A stretch of DNA of 11,770 nucleotides from Thiobacillus sp. (GCF_024708915.1 NZ_JANJXQ010000070.1:1-11770); one strand, 5' to 3'. Numbered from the stretch's first letter, positions 1 through 8,598 are shown. The notes: generated by a model from the sequence alone, not told the origin. Numbers and translations: made by a program.

Positions 1-139
1 CCTGGCGTTCATCCGGCGCGATGGCGGCATCCTCGCCGATGATCGTCATGAGCTCGGGCACGGCCTGCAGCATGGCCTGATCCGGGTACTCGAACAGCGC
101 GGAGAGCAGCTTGAAAAGCGTCGTGGTGTTGTCTGACAT
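1..139 (-). CDS. narJ: NarJ, nitrate reductase molybdenum cofactor assembly chaperone (5' part, cut by window edge)
   Basis: Only the first 46 codons are present; the gene runs off the left edge. The visible protein begins MSDNTTTLFKLLSALFEYPD, and the 'LLSALFEYPD' stretch matches the start of NarJ/NarW/DMSO-reductase-type chaperones (E. coli NarJ has 'VSRLLEYPD'). NarJ is a cytoplasmic chaperone that binds apo-NarG, helps insert the bis-MGD molybdenum cofactor and coordinates membrane attachment through NarI. It is not part of the finished enzyme. The start is supported by an AAGGAGA ribosome site at about 145-151, which overlaps the narH stop codon; only 11 bases separate narH from narJ. 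Order G-H-J is the normal nar operon order, so narI is expected next. Identification rests on position plus the short N-terminal match. Confidence 0.88.
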   Translation of the reverse strand, partial: MSDNTTTLFKLLSALFEYPDQAMLQAVPELMTIIGEDAAIAPDERQ

Positions 140-150
140 GATGTTCTCCT

Positions 151-1719
151 TCAGTAGTCGCGGCGAGCAATCGGGATGACGCGGCGGGAAGGCGCTTCTT
201 CCTTCGATTCCACCGTCTCCTTGCGACGCTCCGGGAACAGGGAATTGCCGGAAATGCCCGCCGAGGAATCGTTGCCGAAGGTAAAGCCGTTCTGCCCCTG
301 GAAGCCGTAGAAGTCTTCCAGCCGCACCTCTTCATGCCCGGTCGGAATGACGAAACGGTCTTCGTAGTTGGCAATGGCCAGATAGCGATACATTTCCTTG
401 GCCTGGTCTTCGGTGATGCCGGCTTTCTCCAGTGCGCGGGTATCCGCCACGCCTTCCACGTGCACCGAACGCTGGTAGCTGCGCATCGCGATCAGACGGT
501 TCAGCGCGCTTTCGATCGGCGCGGTCTTGCCGGCGGTGAGCAGGTTGGCAAGGTACTGGATCGGGGTGCGCATGGTTCCCGCCAGCGGGATCGCGCCGTC
601 GGGGCCGACCGGCAGGTTGCCCTGGTCGATCTGCGACTGCACTGGGGAGAGCGGCGGCACGTACCAGACCATCGGCAGGGTGCGGAATTCCGGGTGCATC
701 GGGAAGGCGATTTTCCAGTCGATCGCCATCTTGTAGATGGGCGACTTCTGCGCGGCGATGATCCAGTCTTCGTTGATGCCTTCGGCGCGTGCCGCTGCGA
801 TCACTTCCGGATCGTTGGGGTCGAGGAAGATCTTGCACTGGGCCTCGTACAGGTCCTGCTCGTTCTGGGTGCTCGCCAGCGTTTCGATCTTGTCGGCGTC
901 GTACAGCATGATGCCGTTGTAGCGGATGCGCCCGACGCAGGATTCCGAGCACACGGTCGGCATGCCGGATTCGACCCGCGGGTAGCAGCCGATGCACTTT
1001 TCCGCCTTGCCGGATTCCCAGTTGTAGAACACCTTCTTGTACGGGCAGGAGGAAATGCACATGCGCCAGCCGCGGCACTTGTCCTGGTCGACCAGCACGA
1101 TGCCATCCTCCTCGCGCTTGTAGATGGAGCCGGACGGGCAGGCCGCCACGCACGCCGGATTCAGGCAGTGGTTGCAGATGCGCGGCAGATACATGTGGAA
1201 GGTGTTCTCGAACTGGCTGTACATCTCCTTCTGGATGTTGTCCATGTTCTTGTCCTTGCTGCGCTTGGAATACTCGCCGGCAAGGTCGTCTTCCCAGTTC
1301 GGGCCCCATTGGATCTTGTCGATCTTGCTGCCGTCGATCTGCGACATCGGGCGTGCGGTGGGCGCCGCCTCCGACAGCGGCGCATTCTGCAAATGCGCGT
1401 AGTTGTAGGTGAACGGCTCGTAGTAGTCGTCGATTTCCGGCATGTCCGGGTTGGCGAAAATGTTCACCAGCTTGGACAGGCGGTTGCCGGATTTCAGCTC
1501 CAGCTTGCCGTTCTTGAGTTCCCAGCCGCCCTTCCACTTGCTCTGGTCTTCCCAGTTTTTCGGGTAGCCGATGCCGGGCTTGGATTCGACGTTGTTGAAC
1601 CAGGCGTATTCCACGCCCTTGCGGTTGGTCCACACGTTCTTGCAGGTCACGGAACAGGTGTGGCAGCCGATGCACTTGTCCAGGTTGAAGACGAAGGCGA
1701 ATTGCGCTCTGACTTTCAT
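151..1719 (-). CDS. narH: NarH, respiratory nitrate reductase beta (iron-sulfur) subunit
   Basis: This 522-aa protein (E. coli NarH is about 512) is the electron-wiring subunit of the membrane-bound NarGHI complex on the cytoplasmic face. It passes electrons from the NarI haems to NarG through three [4Fe-4S] clusters and one [3Fe-4S] cluster. All ligand cysteines are visible: C16/C19/C22/C26 ('CIGCHTCSVTC'), C182/C185/C190/C194, C215/C221/C225 with tryptophan at 218 in 'CRGWRMC' (the signature of the [3Fe-4S] cluster), and C242/C245/C257/C261. The start at 1719 (MKVRAQFAFVFNLDKC) matches known NarH N-termini and has AAGGAGAA just upstream. The reading frame stays open upstream to 1896, but that part is narG read out of frame. 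The narG stop codon lies within the ribosome site, leaving a 10-base gap. The last 40 or so residues diverge from E. coli, as is usual for this subunit. Confidence 0.98.
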   Translation of the reverse strand: MKVRAQFAFVFNLDKCIGCHTCSVTCKNVWTNRKGVEYAWFNNVESKPGIGYPKNWEDQSKWKGGWELKNGKLELKSGNRLSKLVNIFANPDMPEIDDYYEPFTYNYAHLQNAPLSEAAPTARPMSQIDGSKIDKIQWGPNWEDDLAGEYSKRSKDKNMDNIQKEMYSQFENTFHMYLPRICNHCLNPACVAACPSGSIYKREEDGIVLVDQDKCRGWRMCISSCPYKKVFYNWESGKAEKCIGCYPRVESGMPTVCSESCVGRIRYNGIMLYDADKIETLASTQNEQDLYEAQCKIFLDPNDPEVIAAARAEGINEDWIIAAQKSPIYKMAIDWKIAFPMHPEFRTLPMVWYVPPLSPVQSQIDQGNLPVGPDGAIPLAGTMRTPIQYLANLLTAGKTAPIESALNRLIAMRSYQRSVHVEGVADTRALEKAGITEDQAKEMYRYLAIANYEDRFVIPTGHEEVRLEDFYGFQGQNGFTFGNDSSAGISGNSLFPERRKETVESKEEAPSRRVIPIARRDY

Positions 1720-1729
1720 GTGATTCTCC

Positions 1730-4700
1730 TTACTTGGTGCCGATGCCGTTGGGATTGCGTTGTGCTTCGCGCTCGGGCGTGAGCGGGCGTTCCAGCCAGT
1801 CCACGTCCTTGTCGGCGATCTTGTGCAAGGCCACCATCGTGTCGCGCTGGCTGCCGACCGTCCCGTAATAATTGAAGCTGTACGACAGCTGCGCATAACC
1901 GCCGATCATGTTGGTCGGCTTGATCAGCACGCGGGTGACGGAGTTCAGGATCCCGCCGCGCTTGCCGGTGGAAGGCGAGCCCGGCACGTTGACGTTCTTT
2001 TCCTGTGCGTGGTACATCATCGCCATTCCGCGCGGGATGCGCTGCGAAACCACGACCCGCGCCACGGTTGCGCCGTTGTGGTTGACCGCTTCGACCCAGT
2101 CGTTGTCCTCCAGCCCGATGCTCTTGGCGTCGTCCTCGGCAACCCAGACATAGGGGCCGCCGCGGAACAGGGTCAGCATCCTCAGGTTGTCCTGGTAGCT
2201 GGAATGGATGCCCCACTTGGAGTGCGGCGTGATCCAGTTCAGCGACAGGTGCGGTTTGTTGCGCACGGATGCGGGCAGTTTGTCCAGTTCACCCAGATCC
2301 ACCATCGGCTTGTAGGCGCAGAAGCCTTCGCCGAAGTCCAGCATCCACTCGTGATCCTGATAGAAATGGGCGCGTCCGGTCAGGGTGCGGAACGGAATGT
2401 GCTCGTGGATGTTGGTGTAGCCCGCCGTATACGACACCGTTTCCGACTCGATCCCCGACCAGGTGGGTGCGGTGATGATCTTGCGCGGCTGGGCCTGGAT
2501 GTCGCGGAAGGTGATCTTGTCCTCGTGCCGTCCGGCGTACAGGTGATGGTGATCGATGCCGGTCTTCTTCGACATCGCCGTCCAGGCCTTGTGCGCCACT
2601 TCGCCGTTGGTCTCGGGCGCCATGCGCATCACCGCGTCGCACACGCTGATGTCCTCTTCCAGCGACGGCATGCCGAACGACACGCCCTGGTCCTTGACGG
2701 TGTAGTTGCACTTCTTCAGCTCTTCGTATTCCTGCTCGGTGTTCCAGTCCACGCCCTTGATGTTGTTGCCGAGCTTGACCATCAACGGACCCAGCGCGAT
2801 GTACTTGCGATAGGTGTCGCCGAAGTTGCGCTCGACCACTTTCAGGATCGGCATGGTCTTGCCCGGAATCGGGGCGACGCCGTCCCGCTTCCAGTCGGTC
2901 ACCTGGCCGAACGGCTGCGCCAGCTCCATCGCGGAGTCGTGCTGCATCGGCAGCGCCACGATGTCCTTGCGGGTGCCGAGGTGCTTTTCAGCCAGCGGCG
3001 AGAAGGTCTTGGCGATCGACTTGAAGATTTGCCAGTCGGACTTCGATTCCCAGCCCGGCGACACGGCTTCCGACAGCGGGTGGATGAAGGGATGCATGTC
3101 GGTGGTGTTGAGGTCGTTCTTCTCGTACCACGTCGCAGTCGGCAGGATGATGTCGGAATAGGCGCCGGTGGAGTTGAGGCGGAAGTTGATGTCCACCATC
3201 AGGTCGAGCTTGCCGATCGGCGCCTCGTCGTGCCACTTCACTTCCTTGTTGTCGCGTCCCGCGCCGCCTTCCTGCAGCACGCCGTTCTGCGCGCCCAGCA
3301 GGTGCTTGAGGAAGTATTCGTGGCCCTTGGCGGAGGTGCCGATCAGGTTGGCGCGCCAGACGAACAGGTTGCGCGGCCAGTTGACCGGGTTGTCGACGTC
3401 GGCGAAGGCGACATCCAGCGAGCCGTCCTGCAGCTTGCCGACGATGTGCTTGCCGATGCCGGCCTCGTCGGTCGCCCCGGCTTTTTCGGCTTCGGCGACC
3501 AGTTCCAGCGGGTTGGCGTTCCAGTGCGGCGCCGTGGGCAACCAGCCCATGCGGGAGGCGGCGACGTTGTAATCCGCCAGCGAATAGCCCTTGTTCTTGC
3601 GTTTTCCGGCGGGCGACAACAGTTTGTCGGCATCGAGGGTTTCATAGCGCCACTGGTCGGTGTGGAAATACCAGTAGGAGGTGGAGTTCATGTGCCGCGG
3701 CGGGCGCTGCCAGTCGAGGGCGAAGGCGATCGGTGCCCAGCCTGCTTGCGGGCGCAGTTTTTCCTGCCCCACGTAATGCGCCCAGCCGCCGCCGGTCTGG
3801 CCGACGCAGCCGCACATGTGCAGCAGGTTCATGATCGACCGGTAGGACAGGTCGTTGTGATACCAGTGGTTGATCGCCGCGCCCATGATGACCATCGATT
3901 TGCCTTTGGTCTTGGAGGCGTTGTAGGCGAATTCGCGTCCGGTGCGTTCGATGTCGGCCGCTTTCACGCCCGTCACCTTTTGCGCCCACGCCGGCGTATA
4001 GGCTACGCTGGCGTCGCTGTAATCCTTGGCGACGTTGCCGCCGCCCAGCCCGCGGTCGATGCCGTACTGCGCAATCTGCAGGTCGAACACCGAGGCGACC
4101 AGCGCGGTTTCACCGTTCGCCAGTTTGACCTTGCGCACCGGAACGTTGCGGAACAGCAGCGCATCCTCGTCGTGGTTGAAGTGCGGGAAGCCGACCGAAA
4201 CCACGTCGTCGCGGCGTTCGATGCAGCTCAGTTCGGCGAGGATTTCGCTCTGGTCGGCGGCATTTTTCGGCAGCAGGTTCCACTTGCCTTCTTCACCCCA
4301 GCGGAAACCGATCGAGCCGTTGGGTGCCACAAACGCGTTGCTCTTTTCGTCAAATACGATGGTCTTCCAGTCCGGGTTGTTGGTTTCACCCAGCGCGCCG
4401 TCGAAGTCGGACGCCCGCAGCATGCGGTCGGACACGTAGGTGCCGTTCTCGTGCTGGCGCAGCATCACCTGCATCGGCAGGTCGGTGTAGGTGCGGGCGT
4501 ATTCCTGGAAGTAGGGGTCCTGCTTGGCGATGTAGAACTCTTTCAGCGCGACGTGGCCCATCGCGAGGAATGCCGCCGCGTCCGTGCCCTGGCGGATCGG
4601 CATCCAGAGGTCGGAGAACTTGCAGAACTCGGCGTAATCCGGCGCCATGGCGACGACTTTTGCACCCTTGTAACGCACTTCGGCCGCAAAGTGGGCGTCC

Positions 4701-5488
4701 GGGGTGCGGGTCATCGGCAGGTTCGCGCCGGTGATGATGATGTAGGTGGAGTTGTACCAGTCGGCCGCTTCCGGCACGTCGGTCTGTTCGCCCCAGGTCT
4801 GCGGGGAGGCGGCGGGCAGGTCGCAGTACCAGTCGTAAAACGAACCGCAGGCGCCGCCGATGAGCGAGAGGTAGCGCGAACCCGCGGCGTAGGAAATCAT
4901 CGACATCGCGGGAATCGGCGAAAAACCGTAAATCCGGTCCGGGCCCCATTTCTTGATGGTGTGGACGTTGGCGGCGGCGACGATCTCGGTCATTTCCTCC
5001 CAGGTCGAGCGGACGAAGCCGCCGAGGCCGCGCACCGCCACGTATTGCTGGCGTTTTTTCTCGTCGGCCTGAATCGCCGCCCACGCGTCCACCGGGTCGC
5101 GGCCGGCCTTGCGCTCGGCGCGGTAGAGGTCAAGCAGGCGTCCGCGGATCAGCGGATACTTGATCCGGTGCGGGCTGTACAGATACCACGAGAACGAAGC
5201 CCCGCGCTGACACCCGCGCGGTTCGTGGTTGGGCAGGTCTTCGCGGGTGCGCGGGTAGTCGGTCTGCTGCATTTCGAACGCAACCAGGCCGCCCTTGACG
5301 AAAATTTTCCATGAACAACCCCCGGTGCAGTTCACGCCGTGGGTGGAACGCACAACCTTGTCGTGACGCCACCGGTTCCGGTAGGAATCCTCCCATTTGC
5401 GGTCCTCGCAGGTGGTGATGCCGTGTTCTCCGGAAAAGGATTCGCGCTGGCGGGTGAAGTAGGTTAGCCGATCGAGAAAGTGACTCAT
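1730..5488 (-). CDS. narG: NarG, respiratory nitrate reductase alpha (molybdopterin) subunit
   Basis: Catalytic subunit of the membrane-bound quinol-nitrate oxidoreductase; it reduces nitrate to nitrite at a Mo-bis-MGD centre in the cytoplasm. The 1252-aa length matches E. coli NarG (1247) and similarity is obvious throughout. H50, C54, C58 and C93 ('STHGVNCTGGCSWK' and 'HEPRGCQRG') are the ligands of the FS0 [4Fe-4S] cluster; the histidine ligand is typical of NarG. D223 in 'YDWYCDLP' corresponds to the aspartate that ligates molybdenum. Further hallmarks are 'SPIPAMSMISY', 'GGGWAHYVGQEKLRPQ', 'SDIILPTATWYEKND' and 'NSVTRVLIKPTNMIGGYAQL'. The N-terminus keeps the degenerate twin-arginine-like stretch seen in cytoplasmic NarG proteins and has no cleavable signal. 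AAGGAG lies about 7 bases before the ATG. narK2 ends 81 bases upstream and narH begins 10 bases downstream. No frameshift or missing key residue was seen. Confidence 0.99.
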   Translation of the reverse strand: MSHFLDRLTYFTRQRESFSGEHGITTCEDRKWEDSYRNRWRHDKVVRSTHGVNCTGGCSWKIFVKGGLVAFEMQQTDYPRTREDLPNHEPRGCQRGASFSWYLYSPHRIKYPLIRGRLLDLYRAERKAGRDPVDAWAAIQADEKKRQQYVAVRGLGGFVRSTWEEMTEIVAAANVHTIKKWGPDRIYGFSPIPAMSMISYAAGSRYLSLIGGACGSFYDWYCDLPAASPQTWGEQTDVPEAADWYNSTYIIITGANLPMTRTPDAHFAAEVRYKGAKVVAMAPDYAEFCKFSDLWMPIRQGTDAAAFLAMGHVALKEFYIAKQDPYFQEYARTYTDLPMQVMLRQHENGTYVSDRMLRASDFDGALGETNNPDWKTIVFDEKSNAFVAPNGSIGFRWGEEGKWNLLPKNAADQSEILAELSCIERRDDVVSVGFPHFNHDEDALLFRNVPVRKVKLANGETALVASVFDLQIAQYGIDRGLGGGNVAKDYSDASVAYTPAWAQKVTGVKAADIERTGREFAYNASKTKGKSMVIMGAAINHWYHNDLSYRSIMNLLHMCGCVGQTGGGWAHYVGQEKLRPQAGWAPIAFALDWQRPPRHMNSTSYWYFHTDQWRYETLDADKLLSPAGKRKNKGYSLADYNVAASRMGWLPTAPHWNANPLELVAEAEKAGATDEAGIGKHIVGKLQDGSLDVAFADVDNPVNWPRNLFVWRANLIGTSAKGHEYFLKHLLGAQNGVLQEGGAGRDNKEVKWHDEAPIGKLDLMVDINFRLNSTGAYSDIILPTATWYEKNDLNTTDMHPFIHPLSEAVSPGWESKSDWQIFKSIAKTFSPLAEKHLGTRKDIVALPMQHDSAMELAQPFGQVTDWKRDGVAPIPGKTMPILKVVERNFGDTYRKYIALGPLMVKLGNNIKGVDWNTEQEYEELKKCNYTVKDQGVSFGMPSLEEDISVCDAVMRMAPETNGEVAHKAWTAMSKKTGIDHHHLYAGRHEDKITFRDIQAQPRKIITAPTWSGIESETVSYTAGYTNIHEHIPFRTLTGRAHFYQDHEWMLDFGEGFCAYKPMVDLGELDKLPASVRNKPHLSLNWITPHSKWGIHSSYQDNLRMLTLFRGGPYVWVAEDDAKSIGLEDNDWVEAVNHNGATVARVVVSQRIPRGMAMMYHAQEKNVNVPGSPSTGKRGGILNSVTRVLIKPTNMIGGYAQLSYSFNYYGTVGSQRDTMVALHKIADKDVDWLERPLTPEREAQRNPNGIGTK

Positions 5489-5528
5489 TATTGCTCCTTG
5501 CTGTCGCTATGGTTTAGGCGTTGGGGAA

Positions 5529-5554
5529 GGGGAAAGCGGAGGAAGCCGCACCCC
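5529..5554 (-). other. Possible intercistronic hairpin between narK2 and narG
   Basis: In the 81-bp gap between narK2 and narG, the minus-strand transcript can fold into a two-step hairpin: an outer GGGG/CCCC stem, an asymmetric internal loop (1 versus 3 bases), and an inner GCGG/CCGC stem with a 6-base loop. No run of U follows it, so it does not look like a full intrinsic terminator. It could be a processing or stability element that lets narG be expressed at a different level from the transporters; that role is inference from position. GC-rich DNA often forms short stems by chance. Confidence 0.3.
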
Positions 5555-5569
5555 TCTCGTTCCTTTGCT

Positions 5570-7183
5570 TCATGGGTTCTTGATGTAGGCGTTCTTGCGC
5601 AGGTAGAACCACCAGTTCAGTACCAGGCATACGGCGTAGAACGCGGCGAAGCCATACATGGCGATTTCCGGCGTACCGGCCTTGAGTTGGCCGCCGATCA
5701 CCACGGGTGCGATGAACGAACCGTAGGCGGCCACTGCCGAGGTCCAGCCCAGCACCGGGCCGGCCTGGGTGCGGTCGAAGATCACGCCGACCGTACGGAA
5801 GGTCGAGCCGTTGCCGATGCCCGAGGCGGCGAACAGCACGACGAAGACCACCATGAACTGGGCGAAAAAGACTTCCGGCGTGGCCGACTGGTAAGCCTGC
5901 ATCATGATGTAGCCGGCGTAGGCGGAAGCCACGACCATCACTGCGGAAATGATCTGGGTGACGATGGAGCCGCCCACCTTGTCGGAGATCCAGCCGCCCA
6001 CCGGGCGGATGAGCGCGCCGACGAAGGGGCCGATCCAGGCGTAAGTCAGCGCCGAAGGGGCATTCGGGTTCTTGGCGTGGACCCAGGTCTGGCTGGCGGC
6101 GTCGAACACATGGGTGTCGCCGAAAATCACCGTGATGGACAGCGGCACGGCAGCGGAGAAGCCGATGAAGCTGCCGAAGGTGACCACATACAGTGCAGTC
6201 ATCGACCAGGTGTGCTTGTTGGAGAAGATGGCGAACTGCTTCTGGATGCCGGCCTTCATCTCGCCGAAGGCGAAGAGACGCATGAGGAGGAGCGTGGCGA
6301 CGATGATCAGCGGCAGGGCGACCCACATGTTCAGCACGCCCAGGCCGCCCGAGGCGGGGGGCAGGTAGAGGTAGAGCCCGACGCCGGCGGTAACGAAGGC
6401 CAGGCCGTACAGCCACAGGATCTTGATGAACGCGGGAATGGTGCCGCCGATGCTGGGGGAGATCGGCAGCAGGTTGTTCATGCCGAAGAAGCCGAGGAAG
6501 GCCAGCGGGATCAGCGCCAGCAGCCAGACGAAACCGGCGTTCTGGATGAAGGTCGGCGTGCCGGCGACGATCTTGCCGAGAATCCATCCGGAGTCCTTCA
6601 TCAGTTCCATCGAGCCACCGGCGAAGGCGCCGAAGATGCCGGCGGTCATCACCAGCGGGATCAGTATCTGCATGGTGGTCACGCCGAAGTTGCCGAGGCC
6701 GGCGTTCAGGCCCAGCGCGGTTCCCTGCAGACGCTTGGGGTAAAAGCTGCTGATGTTGGACATGGAGCAGGCGAAGTTGCCGCCGCCGATGCCGGAGAGC
6801 AGCGCCAGCAGCTGGAACACCCACAGCGGCGTGTCCTTGTCCTGCAGTGCGAGCCCGGTGCCGAAGGCGGGGATCATCAGCAGCGCGGTGGTCAGGAAGA
6901 TGGCGTTGCGGCCGCCGGCGATGCGGATGAAGAACGAAGAGGGGATGCGCAGCGTCGCACCGGCGAGGCCGGCGATGGCGGTGAGGCCGAACATGTCCTC
7001 CTTGGTGAAGGGGAAGCCCAGGTTCAGCATCTGCACCGTGATGATGCCCCACATCAGCCAGATGGCGAAGCCAAGCAGCAGGCTGGGGATCGAGATCCAC
7101 AGGTTGCGGCTGGCGATTTTTTTACCGGTCGACTCCCAGAAGGCGTTGTCTTCCGGGTTCCAGTCCTTGATGTTCACGGACAT
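5570..7183 (-). CDS. narK2: NarK2-type nitrate/nitrite transporter (major facilitator family), long form
   Basis: Inner-membrane major facilitator protein of the NarK/NarU class, expected to exchange nitrate for nitrite during anaerobic respiration. It resembles E. coli NarK closely in both nitrate signature regions: 'GIGGGNFACSMSNISSFYPKRLQG' (residues 131-154) and 'ASGIGNGSTFRTVGVIF' in the second half. R79 ('ATLRIPSSF') and R393 ('ALIRPVGGW') correspond to the two substrate-binding arginines of E. coli NarK (R89, R305). At 537 aa it is about 70 residues longer than E. coli NarK. The extra length is mostly an insertion at about residues 240-305 holding two hydrophobic stretches, so 14 rather than 12 membrane segments are plausible. 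AAGGAGAA lies about 7 bases before the ATG. It follows narK1 by 33 bases and precedes narG, in the same operon. The family call is firm; the antiporter mode is inferred from family. Confidence 0.94.
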   Translation of the reverse strand: MSVNIKDWNPEDNAFWESTGKKIASRNLWISIPSLLLGFAIWLMWGIITVQMLNLGFPFTKEDMFGLTAIAGLAGATLRIPSSFFIRIAGGRNAIFLTTALLMIPAFGTGLALQDKDTPLWVFQLLALLSGIGGGNFACSMSNISSFYPKRLQGTALGLNAGLGNFGVTTMQILIPLVMTAGIFGAFAGGSMELMKDSGWILGKIVAGTPTFIQNAGFVWLLALIPLAFLGFFGMNNLLPISPSIGGTIPAFIKILWLYGLAFVTAGVGLYLYLPPASGGLGVLNMWVALPLIIVATLLLMRLFAFGEMKAGIQKQFAIFSNKHTWSMTALYVVTFGSFIGFSAAVPLSITVIFGDTHVFDAASQTWVHAKNPNAPSALTYAWIGPFVGALIRPVGGWISDKVGGSIVTQIISAVMVVASAYAGYIMMQAYQSATPEVFFAQFMVVFVVLFAASGIGNGSTFRTVGVIFDRTQAGPVLGWTSAVAAYGSFIAPVVIGGQLKAGTPEIAMYGFAAFYAVCLVLNWWFYLRKNAYIKNP

Positions 7184-7216
7184 GCAGGTTCTCCTTGAGC
7201 GAGTAGGGGGTTGGTA

Positions 7217-8470
7217 TTATTCGAGGGTGCCGGCGCTGGCGGGCTTGATCATCGGCACGGTGCGCACTTCGGTCAGATACATCCAGATCAGCGAGACCCA
7301 GGTGACGCCATACATGAGCATGAAGATGCCGCTGTTGATGCCGGTGAGGTCGACGATCGCACCGAACATGATGGGTAGGACGAAACCGCCAAGGCCGCCG
7401 ATCAGGCCGACGATGCCCGAGATGACGCCGATGTTGGTGGGGTACTGGTCGGAGATGTACTTGAACACCGAGGCCTTGCCGAAGCCCCAGGCGATGCCGA
7501 GGATGAACAGCAGGGCGGTGAATACCCAGACGTTGAGGCCGAGGTGCATCGACATCTCGCCCTTGCTGGTCTGCACGACCAGCTCGGTCTGCGGGTAGGA
7601 AAGCAGGAACAGGCAGATCCACGACACCCACATCACCCACCAGGTCATCTTGTGCGCGCCGAACCTGTCGGACAGCCAGCCGCCCACCGCGCGGATGATG
7701 CCGGACGGCAGCACGAAGATGGCGGCCAGCAGCGCGGCGGTCTGCATCCCGAAACCGTATTCGGTGATGTAATATTTGGTCATCCACAGGCTCAGTGCGA
7801 CGTAGCCGCCGAACACGATCGAGTAGTACTGGCACAGCTTCCAGACGTTGGGGTCCTTGAGTGCGGCGAGCTGCTCCTTGACGGTGATGTTGCCCGGCAC
7901 ATGGTGGGTGGTGTCGGTATAGGTGAAGATCCAGAACAGGATGGCCATCGCCAGCATGGCGACGGCATAGACCTGCGGCACCGCCTGCCAGCCGTAGGCC
8001 ACCACCAGCGACGGGGCGACGAACTTGGTCAACGCGGCGCCCGCATTGCCGGCGCCGAAGATGCCCATGGCCAGGCCCTGGCGCTGCTTGGGAAACCAGC
8101 GCGCCACGTAGGAGATACCGACCGAGAACGAGCCGCCCGCCACGCCGACGAAAAGGCCGAGCACCAGGAAGTGCCAGTACTCGGTGGCCATGCTGATCAG
8201 ATAGATCGGAATCACGGTCGACAGCATCAGCACGAAGAACACGATGCGGCCGCCGATCTTGTCGGTCAGCATGCCGAGCGGCAGACGGATCAGCGAACCG
8301 GTGAGAATGGGGGTGGCGGCCAGCAGGCCGAACTGGGTTTCATTGAGTCCGAGGTTGGCCTTGATCGGAATGCCGATGATGGAGAACATCACCCACACGG
8401 CAAAGCACACGGTGAACGCCAGTGTGCTCAGGCTGAGTACCGAAATCTGCTTGTGCGGCTGGGTAGACAT
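7217..8470 (-). CDS. narK1: NarK1-type nitrate transporter (major facilitator family)
   Basis: First gene of the nar operon, 417 aa, about 12 hydrophobic segments. It belongs to the shorter NarK1 branch, thought to work as a nitrate/proton symporter that starts nitrate entry before nitrite is available for exchange; that mode is known from relatives such as the N-terminal half of the Paracoccus NarK fusion. Visible hallmarks are the first nitrate signature 'GVAGGSFSVGISYVARWFPKQRQG' (about 109-132), the second 'GIAWGFGKASVFKYISDQYPTNIGVISG', and substrate-site arginines R62 ('GSLIRLPLGMLTDKIGG') and R260 ('SGIIRAVGGWLSDRFG'). Both arginines are followed by the 'D-(K/R)-hydrophobic-G' loop motif of the superfamily. 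An AAAGGA ribosome site lies 8 bases before the ATG. The upstream region holds the NarL-type site at 8583-8598. Confidence 0.94.
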   Translation of the reverse strand: MSTQPHKQISVLSLSTLAFTVCFAVWVMFSIIGIPIKANLGLNETQFGLLAATPILTGSLIRLPLGMLTDKIGGRIVFFVLMLSTVIPIYLISMATEYWHFLVLGLFVGVAGGSFSVGISYVARWFPKQRQGLAMGIFGAGNAGAALTKFVAPSLVVAYGWQAVPQVYAVAMLAMAILFWIFTYTDTTHHVPGNITVKEQLAALKDPNVWKLCQYYSIVFGGYVALSLWMTKYYITEYGFGMQTAALLAAIFVLPSGIIRAVGGWLSDRFGAHKMTWWVMWVSWICLFLLSYPQTELVVQTSKGEMSMHLGLNVWVFTALLFILGIAWGFGKASVFKYISDQYPTNIGVISGIVGLIGGLGGFVLPIMFGAIVDLTGINSGIFMLMYGVTWVSLIWMYLTEVRTVPMIKPASAGTLE

Positions 8471-8522
8471 GGTTGTGTCCTTTTCGGTTATTACAGATTT
8501 GTTTATCCGAAATGCTGAGTCC

Positions 8523-8528
8523 AGTATA
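8523..8528 (-). promoter_or_regulatory. Candidate -10 element of the narK1 promoter
   Basis: Reading toward narK1, the sequence TATACT differs from the sigma-70 consensus TATAAT at one position and lies about 53 bases before the narK1 ATG. No good -35 hexamer sits 17 bases upstream (the stretch there is T-rich), which fits an activator-dependent promoter. With a start site near 8516, the NarL-like palindrome would be centred near -74. Position and fit support it; there is no transcript evidence. Confidence 0.35.
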
Positions 8529-8582
8529 TTGCGCAGAAAAACAGATTAAAAGATGTCGTATTCTCGTTTTTAAGCTAGGAAG

Positions 8583-8598
8583 TACTCCCAAATGGGTA
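8583..8598. promoter_or_regulatory. NarL/NarP-type 7-2-7 binding site
   Basis: TACTCCC-AA-ATGGGTA is an inverted pair of heptamers with a 2-base gap. The published NarL/NarP arrangement is TACYYMT-NN-AKRRGTA; this matches at every defined position except the last base of the left heptamer (C for T). The right half, read on the other strand, is TACCCAT, a perfect consensus heptamer. It lies 113-128 bases upstream of narK1 and about 260 bases upstream of the cytochrome gene. It implies nitrate/nitrite-responsive control by a NarXL- or NarQP-type two-component system, probably of the nar operon. No regulator gene is in the window. Confidence 0.65.

Noticed and set aside
334..1782. A 482-codon plus-strand open frame antisense to narH
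   Set aside because: Same explanation: it is opposite a fully conserved gene and shows only low-complexity composition.
1760..5314. A 1184-codon open frame on the plus strand, antisense to narG
   Set aside because: It mirrors narG over nearly its full length, has no recognisable domain, and is rich in Arg/Gly/Val/His as expected from the complement of GC-rich coding sequence. GC-biased third positions suppress stop codons on the opposite strand.
5480..7198. A 572-codon plus-strand open frame antisense to narK2, rich in Glu/Asp/Gly/His
   Set aside because: Its unusual composition is what results from reading the complement of a membrane-protein gene; no motif, and no ribosome site was noted.
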